Shown here: positions 51,726 to 61,900 of the stretch, piece by piece | Layout: each line of letters opens with the position of its first letter | How positions within the stretch are numbered: position 1 is the stretch's first letter | Assembly: GCA_015257455.1 (NCBI GenBank) | Contig: JABZKD010000003.1 | Span: forward strand, 27,344-91,343 | From: Nanosynbacter sp. | Lineage (GTDB): Bacteria > Patescibacteriota > Saccharimonadia > Saccharimonadales > Saccharimonadaceae | Direction of reading: 5' to 3' | Length of the DNA: 64,000 bases | Position numbers and translations under genes: made by a program | The notes under the pieces: generated by a model | Told to the model about the DNA's origin: nothing | Database searches by the model: none | What the model saw: only the letters and a program-made list of their open reading frames with translations

Positions 51726-52571
51726 TTAGGCTTCTTTAACGCCACAAACTACGTTATTGGCGTGTACCCAGCCTTCGACCGAGCCACCGTCAAGATATTG
51801 ACCAGAGGTGGAAGCCACACGCATGGTTTGACCTTGCTTAATGTAATCATAAATTGGATCAGTAATCATGTATTCCTGATCGGTTGGACCAAAGTCGTGT
51901 TCATTGACGTAATTGACGATTTTTTGCAATAAATCTGCAGAAAGAATATATTTACTGACATTAATCAGATTAGACGGAGCTTCTTCGACGGATGGTTTTT
52001 CGACCACATTAGTGAGCTTGCCATCCTGAACCTCGAGCACACCATATTTATCAACTTTTTCTTTAGGAATTTCGACACCTAAGATAGCGGAGTCAGTTTC
52101 AGATTGAAGAGAATTAATCAGAGAAGTGGCAGCAGATTCGCCCTCTGGATTCCAGATGAAGTCATCACCCATATAGACAATCACTGGTTCGTTAAGACTA
52201 TATTCTTCGGCAGCCATAGCGACGGGTACGGCGGTGCCATATTTACTATTGGCGTCTTGTGCAATGTAATGAATCTTAACGTGCTCTGGAAGAGTCTTAG
52301 TGAGAGCCACACGGTCACCCTTACCACGTGAGATTAGATAATCATTCAGTACAATATTATCCGAGTAGAATTCGCGAACTTGGCAAGGTTCGGTATTGCT
52401 GACCACCATATAAATATCAGTGACTCCAGCCTCGATAAGTTCTTGCACGGAATAATCGACGAGCGGGCGGTTGCCGACTGGCAACATAGATTTTTCAATA
52501 ACTTTGGTAATCGGTAGACGACGGGTACCCCATCCGGCCACAGGAATGATGGCTTTGGTAATTTTCTGCAT
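51726..52571 (-). CDS. galU: UTP-glucose-1-phosphate uridylyltransferase
   Basis: 281 aa. AGWGTRRLPITKVIEKSMLPVGNRP is the nucleotidyltransferase signature; YMGDDFIWN and VEKPSVEEAPSNL are also typical. It makes UDP-glucose for surface glycans, fitting the capsule kinase pair upstream. Own TGG-TATAAT promoter and AAAGGAG site. Confidence 0.95.
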   Translation of the reverse strand: MQKITKAIIPVAGWGTRRLPITKVIEKSMLPVGNRPLVDYSVQELIEAGVTDIYMVVSNTEPCQVREFYSDNIVLNDYLISRGKGDRVALTKTLPEHVKIHYIAQDANSKYGTAVPVAMAAEEYSLNEPVIVYMGDDFIWNPEGESAATSLINSLQSETDSAILGVEIPKEKVDKYGVLEVQDGKLTNVVEKPSVEEAPSNLINVSKYILSADLLQKIVNYVNEHDFGPTDQEYMITDPIYDYIKQGQTMRVASTSGQYLDGGSVEGWVHANNVVCGVKEA

Positions 52572-52626
52572 TTTTTCTCCTTTTCTGCATTATACCATAT
52601 TTTCCCCAGTGGTCGACTAGGGACGG

Positions 52627-54240
52627 CTATTTTAGCTCAATCAATGAGTCGCGCCAATACTCAGAATGCTCGCCGGTTATGAGGTCAGCGACAGTAGCGG
52701 CGATATTGGTGAGGCCGGCGTCAGGTAAGTTTTTTAACTGATAATGTTGGCTAAACTCGGTATTATCATAAAAATAACATGGGACAAGATTAGTAGTATG
52801 TGAGGTCTTGGCTTGGTGGGTGGTAGTATCAAAAAGCTCCTCGGCATTACCGTGATCAGCGGTAATCAACATCATGCCGCCTAGTTCATCAACCTTTTTG
52901 GCGAGACGCTGAAGCTGTAGATCGATGGCTTCCATAGCAATCACAGTCGGCTCGAGTTCACCAAAATGCCCCACCATATCGCCACCGGCAAAATTAATTC
53001 GGACAAAATCAAATTCAGACATTTTTTCAAGCACGGCGTCGGTAATTTCTGCGGATTTCATCCAAGGACGTTCGTCATAAGGGCGCGTATCGGATTTAAT
53101 TTCGAGAAATTCTTCGCCAGCGAGCGGCTCATAACTATTGCCGTTAAAATAATAGGTAATATGGCCGAACTTGGCGGTTTCGGAACAGGCTAGCTGAGTA
53201 AGATTTTTAGCTGCCAAATATTCGTGTAGGGTATGACGAATTTTGACTGGAGCGACTAAGGTATGCTCCGGAAAATGACGATCCACATCATACTCGGTGA
53301 GACTGGCAAAGTAAACTGGTAGTTTCTGATTCTGCTCGGCACCACGATCAAAACCTTGAAAATCGTCGAGACAAAAGGCCTCAGCAATTTCAAGGGCGCG
53401 GTCAGCACGAAAATCAAAGTAGATAAAACTATCGTGTGGCTGAACCAGACCAATCGGATGCTTTGCCTCATCTGTCACCACGAAAGCTGGAAGATATTGA
53501 TCTTGAAGGCTAGGCTCAGATTCACGAAAATGCTTAATTGCCGCGTCCGCAGAATTAAAGTAATGAGCGGCTTGACCATGAACTAAGGCTTGCCAGCCAC
53601 GTTCCACGATTGACCAGTCAGTTTGATAACGATCGGCAATGAAGACCATACGGCCACCACCAGAGGCGATTTGAATATCGACGTCGAACTCGGCTTTGAT
53701 TTCTGCGACAGCTTGATTGAATTGAGCGAGATATTTTTCAGCCGACTGCGGCGCCACATCGCGACCATCGAAGACCGCGTGCACACGCATGGTTTTAATA
53801 CCAGATTCGGCAGCGCGTCTTAACATAGCAAAAAGATGAGACAACTCACTATGTACGCCACCATCAGAGAAAATTCCGGAAAAATGCAAGGTGGACTGGT
53901 GGGTTTTGAGATTTTCGATAGCCCCCTGCCAAGCGCTGGATTGCCAGATATCACCGGTAGAAAAAGCTTGGTTGATTTTAGCAATACCTTGCTTAATGAT
54001 TTGACCACTGCCAAGCGCATTATGTCCAACTTCGGAATTCCCCATTTGGCCGGCCAAAATACCTACCGCCTCACCGGAAGCTTGGAGAGCTAATTTTGGA
54101 TAATTTAGATCTAATTGATGGAGAAATTCAGTGTAGGCTAAGGCTACGGCATTACCTTCAATTTCTCGACGGATGCCCACACCATCCATTACCACAAGGA
54201 CGACTGGACCGCTATAATTTTTCTTTGCTTTTGTTTGCAT
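52627..54240 (-). CDS. gpmI: 2,3-bisphosphoglycerate-independent phosphoglycerate mutase
   Basis: 537 aa. VVLVVMDGVGIR start, the nucleophilic Ser in MGNSEVGHNALGSG, and the metal motif ITADHGNAEELFD near the end. Catalyses 3-PG to 2-PG interconversion in glycolysis. In an operon after folD. Confidence 0.96.
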   Translation of the reverse strand: MQTKAKKNYSGPVVLVVMDGVGIRREIEGNAVALAYTEFLHQLDLNYPKLALQASGEAVGILAGQMGNSEVGHNALGSGQIIKQGIAKINQAFSTGDIWQSSAWQGAIENLKTHQSTLHFSGIFSDGGVHSELSHLFAMLRRAAESGIKTMRVHAVFDGRDVAPQSAEKYLAQFNQAVAEIKAEFDVDIQIASGGGRMVFIADRYQTDWSIVERGWQALVHGQAAHYFNSADAAIKHFRESEPSLQDQYLPAFVVTDEAKHPIGLVQPHDSFIYFDFRADRALEIAEAFCLDDFQGFDRGAEQNQKLPVYFASLTEYDVDRHFPEHTLVAPVKIRHTLHEYLAAKNLTQLACSETAKFGHITYYFNGNSYEPLAGEEFLEIKSDTRPYDERPWMKSAEITDAVLEKMSEFDFVRINFAGGDMVGHFGELEPTVIAMEAIDLQLQRLAKKVDELGGMMLITADHGNAEELFDTTTHQAKTSHTTNLVPCYFYDNTEFSQHYQLKNLPDAGLTNIAATVADLITGEHSEYWRDSLIELK

Positions 54241-54263
54241 GACTCACCCTTTTTAATTTTTAA

Positions 54264-55076
54264 TTAATGCGTTTGATTTTCGGCAGCAGAGGCCAGGACA
54301 TTTTCGAATAGTACGCCAATAGTAAGCGGACCTACGCCACCGATTTTGGGGGTAATAGCAGAAATATCGGTACGTGCGCGAATTTCATCATTAATATCAC
54401 CGAGAATCACTCCACCTTCACTGGCGGTACCGGCATCAACAATCACCGCCCCCTCGCGAATCATTTCAGAAATAATGAGGTGAGGATTGCCTGTAGCAGT
54501 AATAATCACATCGTGATTTTTAAGTTCAGAAAAATCAGATCCACGATGAAAAACCGAAACGCGAAGATTGGAATTAGTGAACATACGAATCAGCGGTTCA
54601 CCCACTAAGCGTCCGCGACCGACGATGGCGATAGATTTACTATTCAGTTCAATACCATAGCCAGTGAGCAGCCAATTGATGGCGGTAGCAGTGGCGCTAT
54701 CGAAACGACTTTTACCGGTCAAACCATCGACATCTTTTTCGGGAGCGATTAATGTAACGAGTTCCTCGGTCCACTCCGGATTTTGCAAAGGAAGCTGCAA
54801 AATCACCGAAGAAACAGAACTGTCTTGATTGGCAGATTCGATGGCAGTCTGAATAGCTTCCTTGGTGGGATTTACCACCTGATCAATTACTTCAATCTCA
54901 ATATCTTCCCCGTAAGCTTTTTTCAGGCTGACGTATTTTTCGATGACGGGATTATTTGAATCACGAATAATGACTAATTTCGGACGGATTTTACGTGAGC
55001 GGAGAGCCTTTACTTGATGAGCCTGGCGCTCCTTAATAAATCCAACTAGTTCACGACCGTTTAATTCTTTGACCAT
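54264..55076 (-). CDS. folD: Methylenetetrahydrofolate dehydrogenase/cyclohydrolase
   Basis: 270 aa. YVSLKKAYGEDI holds the catalytic Lys, VILQLPLQNPEW, PEKDVDGLT, the Rossmann GRGRLVGEP and PKIGGVGPLTIGVLFENV. Provides one-carbon units. AAGGAGCCCC precedes ATG, 8 nt after the murB stop. Confidence 0.95.
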   Translation of the reverse strand: MVKELNGRELVGFIKERQAHQVKALRSRKIRPKLVIIRDSNNPVIEKYVSLKKAYGEDIEIEVIDQVVNPTKEAIQTAIESANQDSSVSSVILQLPLQNPEWTEELVTLIAPEKDVDGLTGKSRFDSATATAINWLLTGYGIELNSKSIAIVGRGRLVGEPLIRMFTNSNLRVSVFHRGSDFSELKNHDVIITATGNPHLIISEMIREGAVIVDAGTASEGGVILGDINDEIRARTDISAITPKIGGVGPLTIGVLFENVLASAAENQTH

Positions 55077-55084
55077 GGGGCTCC

Positions 55085-56179
55085 TTATTTAATTTCGTCC
55101 GGTTCTTGTTCGATCATTAAGCCAAATTTATCGAAGACAATTTTGGCAATTTCGGCGCGGGCGGCGGCGAGATCAGCATAAGTTTCGGCAGATTCATTAA
55201 TCAAGATTAGAGCCGCTTTCTCACTAACTTTCATGCCATGGAAGACCTGACCCTTAAGCCCGGCATGTTCGAGAAGCCAGCCAGAGTTGACTAGATTAGT
55301 GCGTTTCTCTGGAGAATCTGGGCCGACTTCTTTGGCGTTGCGCCAAACTTCAATACCGCGAGCCTCAGCCGCGTCGGCTTCTTCGTCAGTGAGGTAAATA
55401 TTCTTGAAGAAGCTACCAGCACTGGCGATTTTTTCTGGATCTGGCAGCTTAGAGTTTCTCACTTCGCGAACCATACGAGCGATGTTGGTTGGTGAAAAAT
55501 CGGTCTCTTGATGTTCGTCCACATAAGCTTGCAAGGAGCGGTAGAATGGTGGATTGAGTTGACCTTTTTTCAAACGAATCACGATGGAATAAATAAAGTA
55601 ACGACCCACACTTTCGCCAGAATTAAAGATGGACTTGCGGTAGCTCATTTGCATATCTTCGGCGAGGATGGTTTTAAAAGTTTTTTCCTTCAAATCGTAG
55701 ACATCAGCAGAAACAATCACCTGAGTAACTTCCTGACCATAGGCACCGATGTTCTGAACTGGAGAGGCACCAGCGGTACCTGGAATGCCAGCCATGGCTT
55801 CGATGCCAGAATAACCAAGAGCAGCGGTGAAATTGACTAAAGAGTCCCAGATTTCACCACCATTAGCGCGAAAATAACCATGACCTTCTTTATCGGCTTC
55901 GGCTTTCACTTCGGCGCCGTAAGTGGCTTCAATTTCCTCCGCAGAAAGCTGTGAAATACCGAGAATGCGATCAAGCAGGATCACACCTTGGTAGCCTTCG
56001 TCGGTAGCAAAGGTATTAGCACCATTACCAAGAATGGTGACCGGAAGATTTTTTTCAGCGGCGAACTGATAAGCTTCTGGAATTTCATCTTTAGACTTGA
56101 TCTCGATGACATATTTGGCTGGACCACCAATACGCATGGTGACAAGATTTTTAATCGGGACATTTTCAGAAATTAACAT
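55085..56179 (-). CDS. murB: UDP-N-acetylenolpyruvoylglucosamine reductase
   Basis: 364 aa. FAD-binding: NLVTMRIGGPAKYV, VTILGNGANTFATDEGY and AGIPGTAGASPVQNIGAYGQE; catalytic SAGSFFKN and HAGLKGQ. Second wall step after MurA. First gene of the murB-folD-gpmI cluster, with AAGGAG upstream. Confidence 0.96.
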   Translation of the reverse strand: MLISENVPIKNLVTMRIGGPAKYVIEIKSKDEIPEAYQFAAEKNLPVTILGNGANTFATDEGYQGVILLDRILGISQLSAEEIEATYGAEVKAEADKEGHGYFRANGGEIWDSLVNFTAALGYSGIEAMAGIPGTAGASPVQNIGAYGQEVTQVIVSADVYDLKEKTFKTILAEDMQMSYRKSIFNSGESVGRYFIYSIVIRLKKGQLNPPFYRSLQAYVDEHQETDFSPTNIARMVREVRNSKLPDPEKIASAGSFFKNIYLTDEEADAAEARGIEVWRNAKEVGPDSPEKRTNLVNSGWLLEHAGLKGQVFHGMKVSEKAALILINESAETYADLAAARAEIAKIVFDKFGLMIEQEPDEIK

Positions 56180-56278
56180 TTATTCTCCTTGTTTTTTATT
56201 AAGTTTAACAATGGTTTAAAATTCAAAAATAACTAAATCATTACTTTTATTTTAACATAAACAAATCCCGACCTCTCA

Positions 56279-56287
56279 TGTTAAAAT
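56279..56287 (+). promoter_or_regulatory. Near-leaderless promoter of the PF06541 gene
   Basis: TGT-TAAAAT, 9 nt before ATG. Confidence 0.5.
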
Positions 56288-56296
56288 AGATAAGTA

Positions 56297-57022
56297 ATGT
56301 TTGAATTTCATGAAGTATTCAGGTTTATCAGCTTCTGGTTTTTGATGTTCATGATTTATTCTTTTATCGGCTGGATCTTCGAATGTATTTGGACCAGCAT
56401 CGAACAACGCAAACTGCAAAACCGTGGTTTTCTCTTCGGGCCAATTTGCCCAATTTACGGTGTGGGAATGGTCTCATTTTTAATCCTGACGCAAGAGATT
56501 CATTTCGAATGGTATATTGAACTTTTTGTTTTCGCCCTAATTTGTACGGTGATTGAATATACAACTAGTGTAGTGATGGAAAAAATCTTTCGCGTACGCT
56601 GGTGGGATTACTCAGAAACCACACGTTTTAACCTAAACGGTCGCGTTTCACTCGAGACTTCTCTTGGTTTTGGTCTGGGTGGGATGGCAATTAAGTATGG
56701 ACTACATCCATTTATTTTACATTTGATTTCACCACTTTCCTGGCCAATGATTGAATCGATTAATGGTGTACTACTAACAATTTTAGTGATTGATATTATT
56801 TTTACCACTGTGGCGACTTTGAAATTGCGCGACAAATTTAGTGCCAAATTTGGCTCTACTAAAATTGATGTAACTTCCGAAATTAAAAAGCTGACCCGTG
56901 AATATTATTCGCGTGCGGCTAGATTCAAGCGCCACATGACAAAAGCGGCAATTAAAAATATCCAAAAAACTCAAGAAAATATTGGCAACAAAATCAATTC
57001 GATTACTAAACCGAAGAAGTAG
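56297..57022 (+). CDS. Putative ABC-transporter-type membrane protein (PF06541-like)
   Basis: 241 aa. The motif SFIGWIFECIWTS, then NRGFLFGPICPIYG, marks the CmpB/YvaZ-type family; about five membrane segments precede a basic C-terminal tail. Transport role is not established for this family. Tail-to-tail with the helicase gene, 1 nt apart. Confidence 0.8.
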   Translation: MFEFHEVFRFISFWFLMFMIYSFIGWIFECIWTSIEQRKLQNRGFLFGPICPIYGVGMVSFLILTQEIHFEWYIELFVFALICTVIEYTTSVVMEKIFRVRWWDYSETTRFNLNGRVSLETSLGFGLGGMAIKYGLHPFILHLISPLSWPMIESINGVLLTILVIDIIFTTVATLKLRDKFSAKFGSTKIDVTSEIKKLTREYYSRAARFKRHMTKAAIKNIQKTQENIGNKINSITKPKK

Positions 57023-57023
57023 G

Positions 57024-58679
57024 CTATTCTACCTTAAGATATTTTTCAAAATGCGAAAGGTAATAGGTGGTGAAATCCTCACGAAATTTTCGACGCAACT
57101 CTTTAATAAAGCTTGATTCCTTACCATCGACAGTGAGTAAAATCACCTGCTTTTTGGCACGAGTAAGAGCAACATAAAAGAGGCGACGTTCCTCATTGAC
57201 TGAAACCTGGTCTAGTCCTAATTCTTCTGCGATTTTTATTAACTCAGCCTTAAGTGGCGGATCTTTAACATGAGCAGGAAAACCCAGCTTGGCTTCGCGA
57301 TTATTAAGGATAATCACATAATCAGTCTCCAGGCCTTTAGATTGGTGCACGGTGAGAAAACGAATTTTTAGATCTGGCCGCGTTTGAAATTCTATACTAT
57401 CTGAGGTTAGCTTAAACTGAGTACAATGAAGAAGACGAAGCCGGTCAATCTGGAAACGCCCGAGCAGTAAGATTGAACTGTCCCGCGGAAGAGATTCAAA
57501 ATAATGCGTCAAAACCTCTAGGTTGAGTCGTTCTGAATCGCCAGAGATCTCCACGACTGGCTCTAATGCATCTTCTTTTTGACTTTGAATTTGTTTTCGA
57601 ATTTGGGTATGATCCTGCATGATGAATCCCGAGCTTAACCTTGCGAGGGTGGGACCAAAACGATAGGTTTTGGAAATACGATGCAGAGAAAAATCACCCC
57701 AAAATCGACGGAAGTTCAAAGTAAAATCGACGCGACTGCCGCTGAAGCCATAAATCGCCTGCCAATCATCACCTACGGCGAACAGATTTGCCTGCGAAGA
57801 TTCAAGAAGGAGACGGAGAAATTCCTGTCGCAGAACCGAGAGATCCTGATATTCATCGACAATGATGTAGCGAAACCGAGTTTTAATCTGACCAGAGCGA
57901 AGATACCGAATCGCTAATTTGATAAGACCCGAAAAAGTAGTCTGATGTTTTTCTAGGAGACTGGATAATTCCCTTTGATATTTTTCGGAAACCGTAAGAA
58001 ATAATTCGCTGTAATCTGGTGAGGAGAATTTACTGGCGATTAGAGACAGCGTAATAGAATCCAATTCATGCAGATCGAGAAATTCGCGAATAATCGAAGT
58101 CTGTATGGTAAGCTCATCAGAACCAGAAACTGAATCAAAATCAGAAACTGGGTTATTATCTATTTCCGAAACAGACTGCTCGTCACCTATTTCATTCGTT
58201 GTCACTGAAAAATCTGGCCACAATTTTCGTAGCAATTTTAGCGCTAAACTATGGAAGGTCTCAATCGTAATATCGGGTGGCGGAGATTTTCTGAGCAAAA
58301 TCTGTTCCGCAAATGTTTGATAATATTCGCGCAAAAAACGTTCTCTTAGTTCCGTGGCAGAATCATGGGTAAAGGATAAAACTAGTATTTCTGGCGGACT
58401 CGTAAAACCAGATTGCAAGAGATAGAGAATTTTACCGAGAATGGTGGTAGTTTTGCCAGAACCAGCACCAGCTACGGTTAGATTAAATCTGGCAGGATCA
58501 TAAATAGCTTTGCGTTGCTCACTGTCGAGTGGATGATTTTCGACACGAAAATCCGGGGGCAGAGTATCGAGGGATTTGTTACTAGATTGACGAGCGGAAA
58601 AACGCGCCGATGAAATATTTGATATGTGGTCGATTTCGGCTTTTTTGAATAAGTTTTTGGTTGTTAGGTTCTTTGACAT
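57024..58679 (-). CDS. Second UvrD/Rep-family helicase-like ATPase, 551 aa
   Basis: SF1 motifs: LDSEQRKAI, Walker A AGAGSGKT, DEYQDLSV, GDDWQAIYGFSGSR, TVHQSKGLETDYVII and YVALTRAKKQV. Shorter than the pcrA product and with a 45-residue variable N-terminus; 2B domain reduced. DNA repair or nucleic-acid remodelling. Translation start is inside a hairpin (58682-58708). Confidence 0.92.
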   Translation of the reverse strand: MSKNLTTKNLFKKAEIDHISNISSARFSARQSSNKSLDTLPPDFRVENHPLDSEQRKAIYDPARFNLTVAGAGSGKTTTILGKILYLLQSGFTSPPEILVLSFTHDSATELRERFLREYYQTFAEQILLRKSPPPDITIETFHSLALKLLRKLWPDFSVTTNEIGDEQSVSEIDNNPVSDFDSVSGSDELTIQTSIIREFLDLHELDSITLSLIASKFSSPDYSELFLTVSEKYQRELSSLLEKHQTTFSGLIKLAIRYLRSGQIKTRFRYIIVDEYQDLSVLRQEFLRLLLESSQANLFAVGDDWQAIYGFSGSRVDFTLNFRRFWGDFSLHRISKTYRFGPTLARLSSGFIMQDHTQIRKQIQSQKEDALEPVVEISGDSERLNLEVLTHYFESLPRDSSILLLGRFQIDRLRLLHCTQFKLTSDSIEFQTRPDLKIRFLTVHQSKGLETDYVIILNNREAKLGFPAHVKDPPLKAELIKIAEELGLDQVSVNEERRLFYVALTRAKKQVILLTVDGKESSFIKELRRKFREDFTTYYLSHFEKYLKVE

Positions 58680-58681
58680 AT

Positions 58682-58708
58682 TTGGCTCCTTTTTGATTTA
58701 AGAGCCAA
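58682..58708 (-). promoter_or_regulatory. RBS-sequestering hairpin of the second helicase
   Basis: TTGGCTC pairs with GAGCCAA around a 13-nt loop; the AAGGAG ribosome binding site lies at the 3' arm, so folding would hide it. Confidence 0.5.
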
Positions 58709-58831
58709 GATTATTTGAAAATTTAAGAAAATAGCGGACTGGTGAGTTTTTAAAACTGGATTCCTATTTAAAAACCGACGCGTAATAATAATTTAACAAA
58801 AAATCATAGCTCTCACTATGATCTAATCTTG

Positions 58832-58917
58832 TGGTGCCCGAAACAGGACTTGAACCTGCACCTAGAAGCTAGACTAGCACCTGAAGCTAGCGCGTCTGCC
58901 AATTCCGCCATTCGGGC
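58832..58917 (-). tRNA. tRNA-Leu (anticodon CAG)
   Basis: 86-nt class II tRNA with encoded CCA, GCCCGAA/TTCGGGC acceptor stem, anticodon loop TTCAGGT, long variable arm. Confidence 0.95.
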
Positions 58918-58993
58918 TTGAGATAATTATACCCCAAACCCGACGGTTCGTGAACTAGGAAGGATTCTATTTTTCTAAATCCAAGAGAGGCGA

Positions 58994-61900
58994 TTAGAGA
59001 TTCTTGGTGGTTTGATTTTTACTAGCATTGAAGGTATCGCCATTCTTGTTAGTGTAGACAACATCACCATTAACCACTCTTTGGCTAGCAATCTCACCGA
59101 AGTCGGCAGGGGCTCGATAGACTGCAGCTTCATTACCAGTACTTCGAACATTGATTGTGGTCTGATTCATTCTATCAGCAATTTCACCCTGGGCTTCATG
59201 TACCATTTCGTACTTAGCGCCATCAAGGCCATTGATAATATCTGGATTTTTAATACCGGTTTCAGCTAATTGATTAAGGGCAGCATTAAACCTTGCATCG
59301 CCAGTAGCTTTCAATTCGGAAGCATCAGCATTTGACATAGCATTAAGCTTATCACCATTAATGTTGCTGAGCGCAAATTCAGTTCCTTCTGCACGAAGCT
59401 GGTTAGCTAGACCTTCAACTGTATCTTCACCGGCTGCCTGACTGGTTCCCCTAAGCGATGTTAACTGACCAGATAATACTTGATGCTTATCGGCAAAACC
59501 AGGGATACTCGAACTGGCATGATCAAGTTGTGTCATAGCACGCCCAGAAGTTTTTAGGCTTGAATCCGCCATCATACCATTGATAAGCTTTTGTCCGCTT
59601 TTTGTAGCACCGACAACTCTGGTAAGTGCCCGAATCCTACTGTCATGCGCTTCTTTTTGTTGGTCTGTAGCACCTTTGTATGAAGTTTCCATTTCTTTCT
59701 TCAGTTCCGCCGCAAGCTCAGCTTCTGATTTTCCACTATTTCGATAGCTACTCATAAGAATCTTATCCTGGTATTCCATAGCTTCGTCTTTGGCAAGATT
59801 CTCGAGATTTTCAAAACCGCTGCCACTAAAATTACTTAGAGCGGTACTAGCAGCATAATCACCACCAGCACGCATTTTAGAATCTTTGTTGAGAATTTCT
59901 ACAGCCCTAGCACGATCTCGCATTTGGCCAGAAGTAAGTGTTTTGCCTGATCTTCTCATATTATTGTAACCACGTAATTTTTCTTCAGCACGTTTGACTT
60001 CCCTGTCGGCAGCAAAATTGTTCTTTGCATTTCTGTAAAATTCAGAAGAAGCAATAGCCCCACCTGCCATACTTGCACCCTTGAGAGCTCCACCACGCAT
60101 CTTATCGAAGGCTCCAGTGATAGCGCCGAGACCAGCAAGAGACTTAGAGGTCATGGATGGAATCGCGAAATAAGGAAGCACGTTCAGTAATCCACCAACG
60201 ATCATCATAAGAATATCTGTACTAGTACCAATAATAATCGAAGAAGCAAGAGCACCAGCAGAGGTCGCAAAGATAAACATTGGATAAAGCATCAGGAGAG
60301 ATTTAACAATAGAAAGATATTTCTTAGTTATCGCGGCAGTATTCGGTAAAGCATATAGGACCATCATGAGTGGAGCAAGTACAACTACCATTATAATAGC
60401 AGCCTGACGAATAGTTAACATAATAAAACCAAAGAAGACTGAAATTAATGTCGTAACAATAAACATCACTACGGGAAGAATAATTGCTGGACCAGCAAGT
60501 GCTCCGGTCGCTACCCCAATACCAGCAAGACCACCTGCAACTCCAGTTACACTTCCAGCGATAGCAGATATAATTGCAGATGCTCTTGTGGAGGCATCAG
60601 CATCCATACCATCAGCAGCTACCGACCTAATAAGTGCCCCAATACCATTACCGGCAATTTGAGAAAGGTCAATTAAGACACCCATAATTAAATATGAGAA
60701 ATTAACCAGGATTGCAGTAATGATAAGCTTTGGTAATATTTTCTTAATGTTGTAATTAGAGATACCAATATTAGTCACCTGAGAAAACACTACTACGAGT
60801 AGCATAATCACAAAACCGATATTGGCAATATTACGGAAGGCGGACCAGGCCTTATAGATGGATGAATCCTGCTTAGAGAATTGCTCAATGATAGAAGTAT
60901 GTACAGTAGTAAGGCTAGTAATAAAACCAAGAAGTCCACCAGCCGTAGCTGCACCATCAGCAATGGCCGGACAAAGCATCCAAGAAAGGAAACCGCCGTT
61001 TTCCTGACAATAGCTTTGCTTCTCATCGGCAGTTCCATCATCAGTAGATGAATCGCCTGTTTCAATTTGATTCTCCAAATGTTCCGTTTCTAAACATTTT
61101 TCACCACCATTACCATCATCGACAGTGAACTTATTGTCCGCTAGTGCTTTTTGCAGAGTTTCATATTCCTGTTTTTCGGCATCTGAGAGAGTCTCACCCT
61201 CGTCATACATTTTATGCTCATACCCCTCAACAATTCCCCTAGCCTGAGTTTTAGTTTTTTCTGATCCACATGCACTCTCTTCCTGAACTTTTATTTTTTT
61301 AGTTTCAATACATTTTCTTCCACCATTGCCATCATCTTCAGTAAAATCTTTCTTTTGTAGAGCACTAGAAAGTTTTGTATATTCAGCCTTTTCATCTGCT
61401 GTTAAGACAGCGCCAGCTCCTTCTCGACGACTATATTCAGTCACAGTATCAGTCACGGCCTGAATCATTTCGGGACTACCACAAGTGTCTTGTTTAGCTG
61501 TTTTGAAATTTGCGGCATAGAATTCAGCATTTTTATTTAAAATATCTGAGAGATCCTTGCAGCTCTTTGATTTATTAATATTGCCACCGTTATTGCTATA
61601 GACAAAGGATGTAGCATCAACGTCCTTACCATCGCCACCAAATTTTATTTTTGGATATTTTTCAGACACCTTACCGTCTTTATCTACAATTTTTACCGAA
61701 TAACTAGCTGCTTGGTTAGTCTTTTTATCTTCGAATCCAGAAACACAATCACTATTGAACGCATTTAATGCAGCTAGGTAATCGAGGTTTGCGTTTATAT
61801 TATCCTTTTCAATATTTTCAAATTTTTCAGCAAAAACATTGCCGCTCATGCGCTTTTCATAAATTGACTTGAGTGTAGGAATACCGGTTGTTTTATTTCT

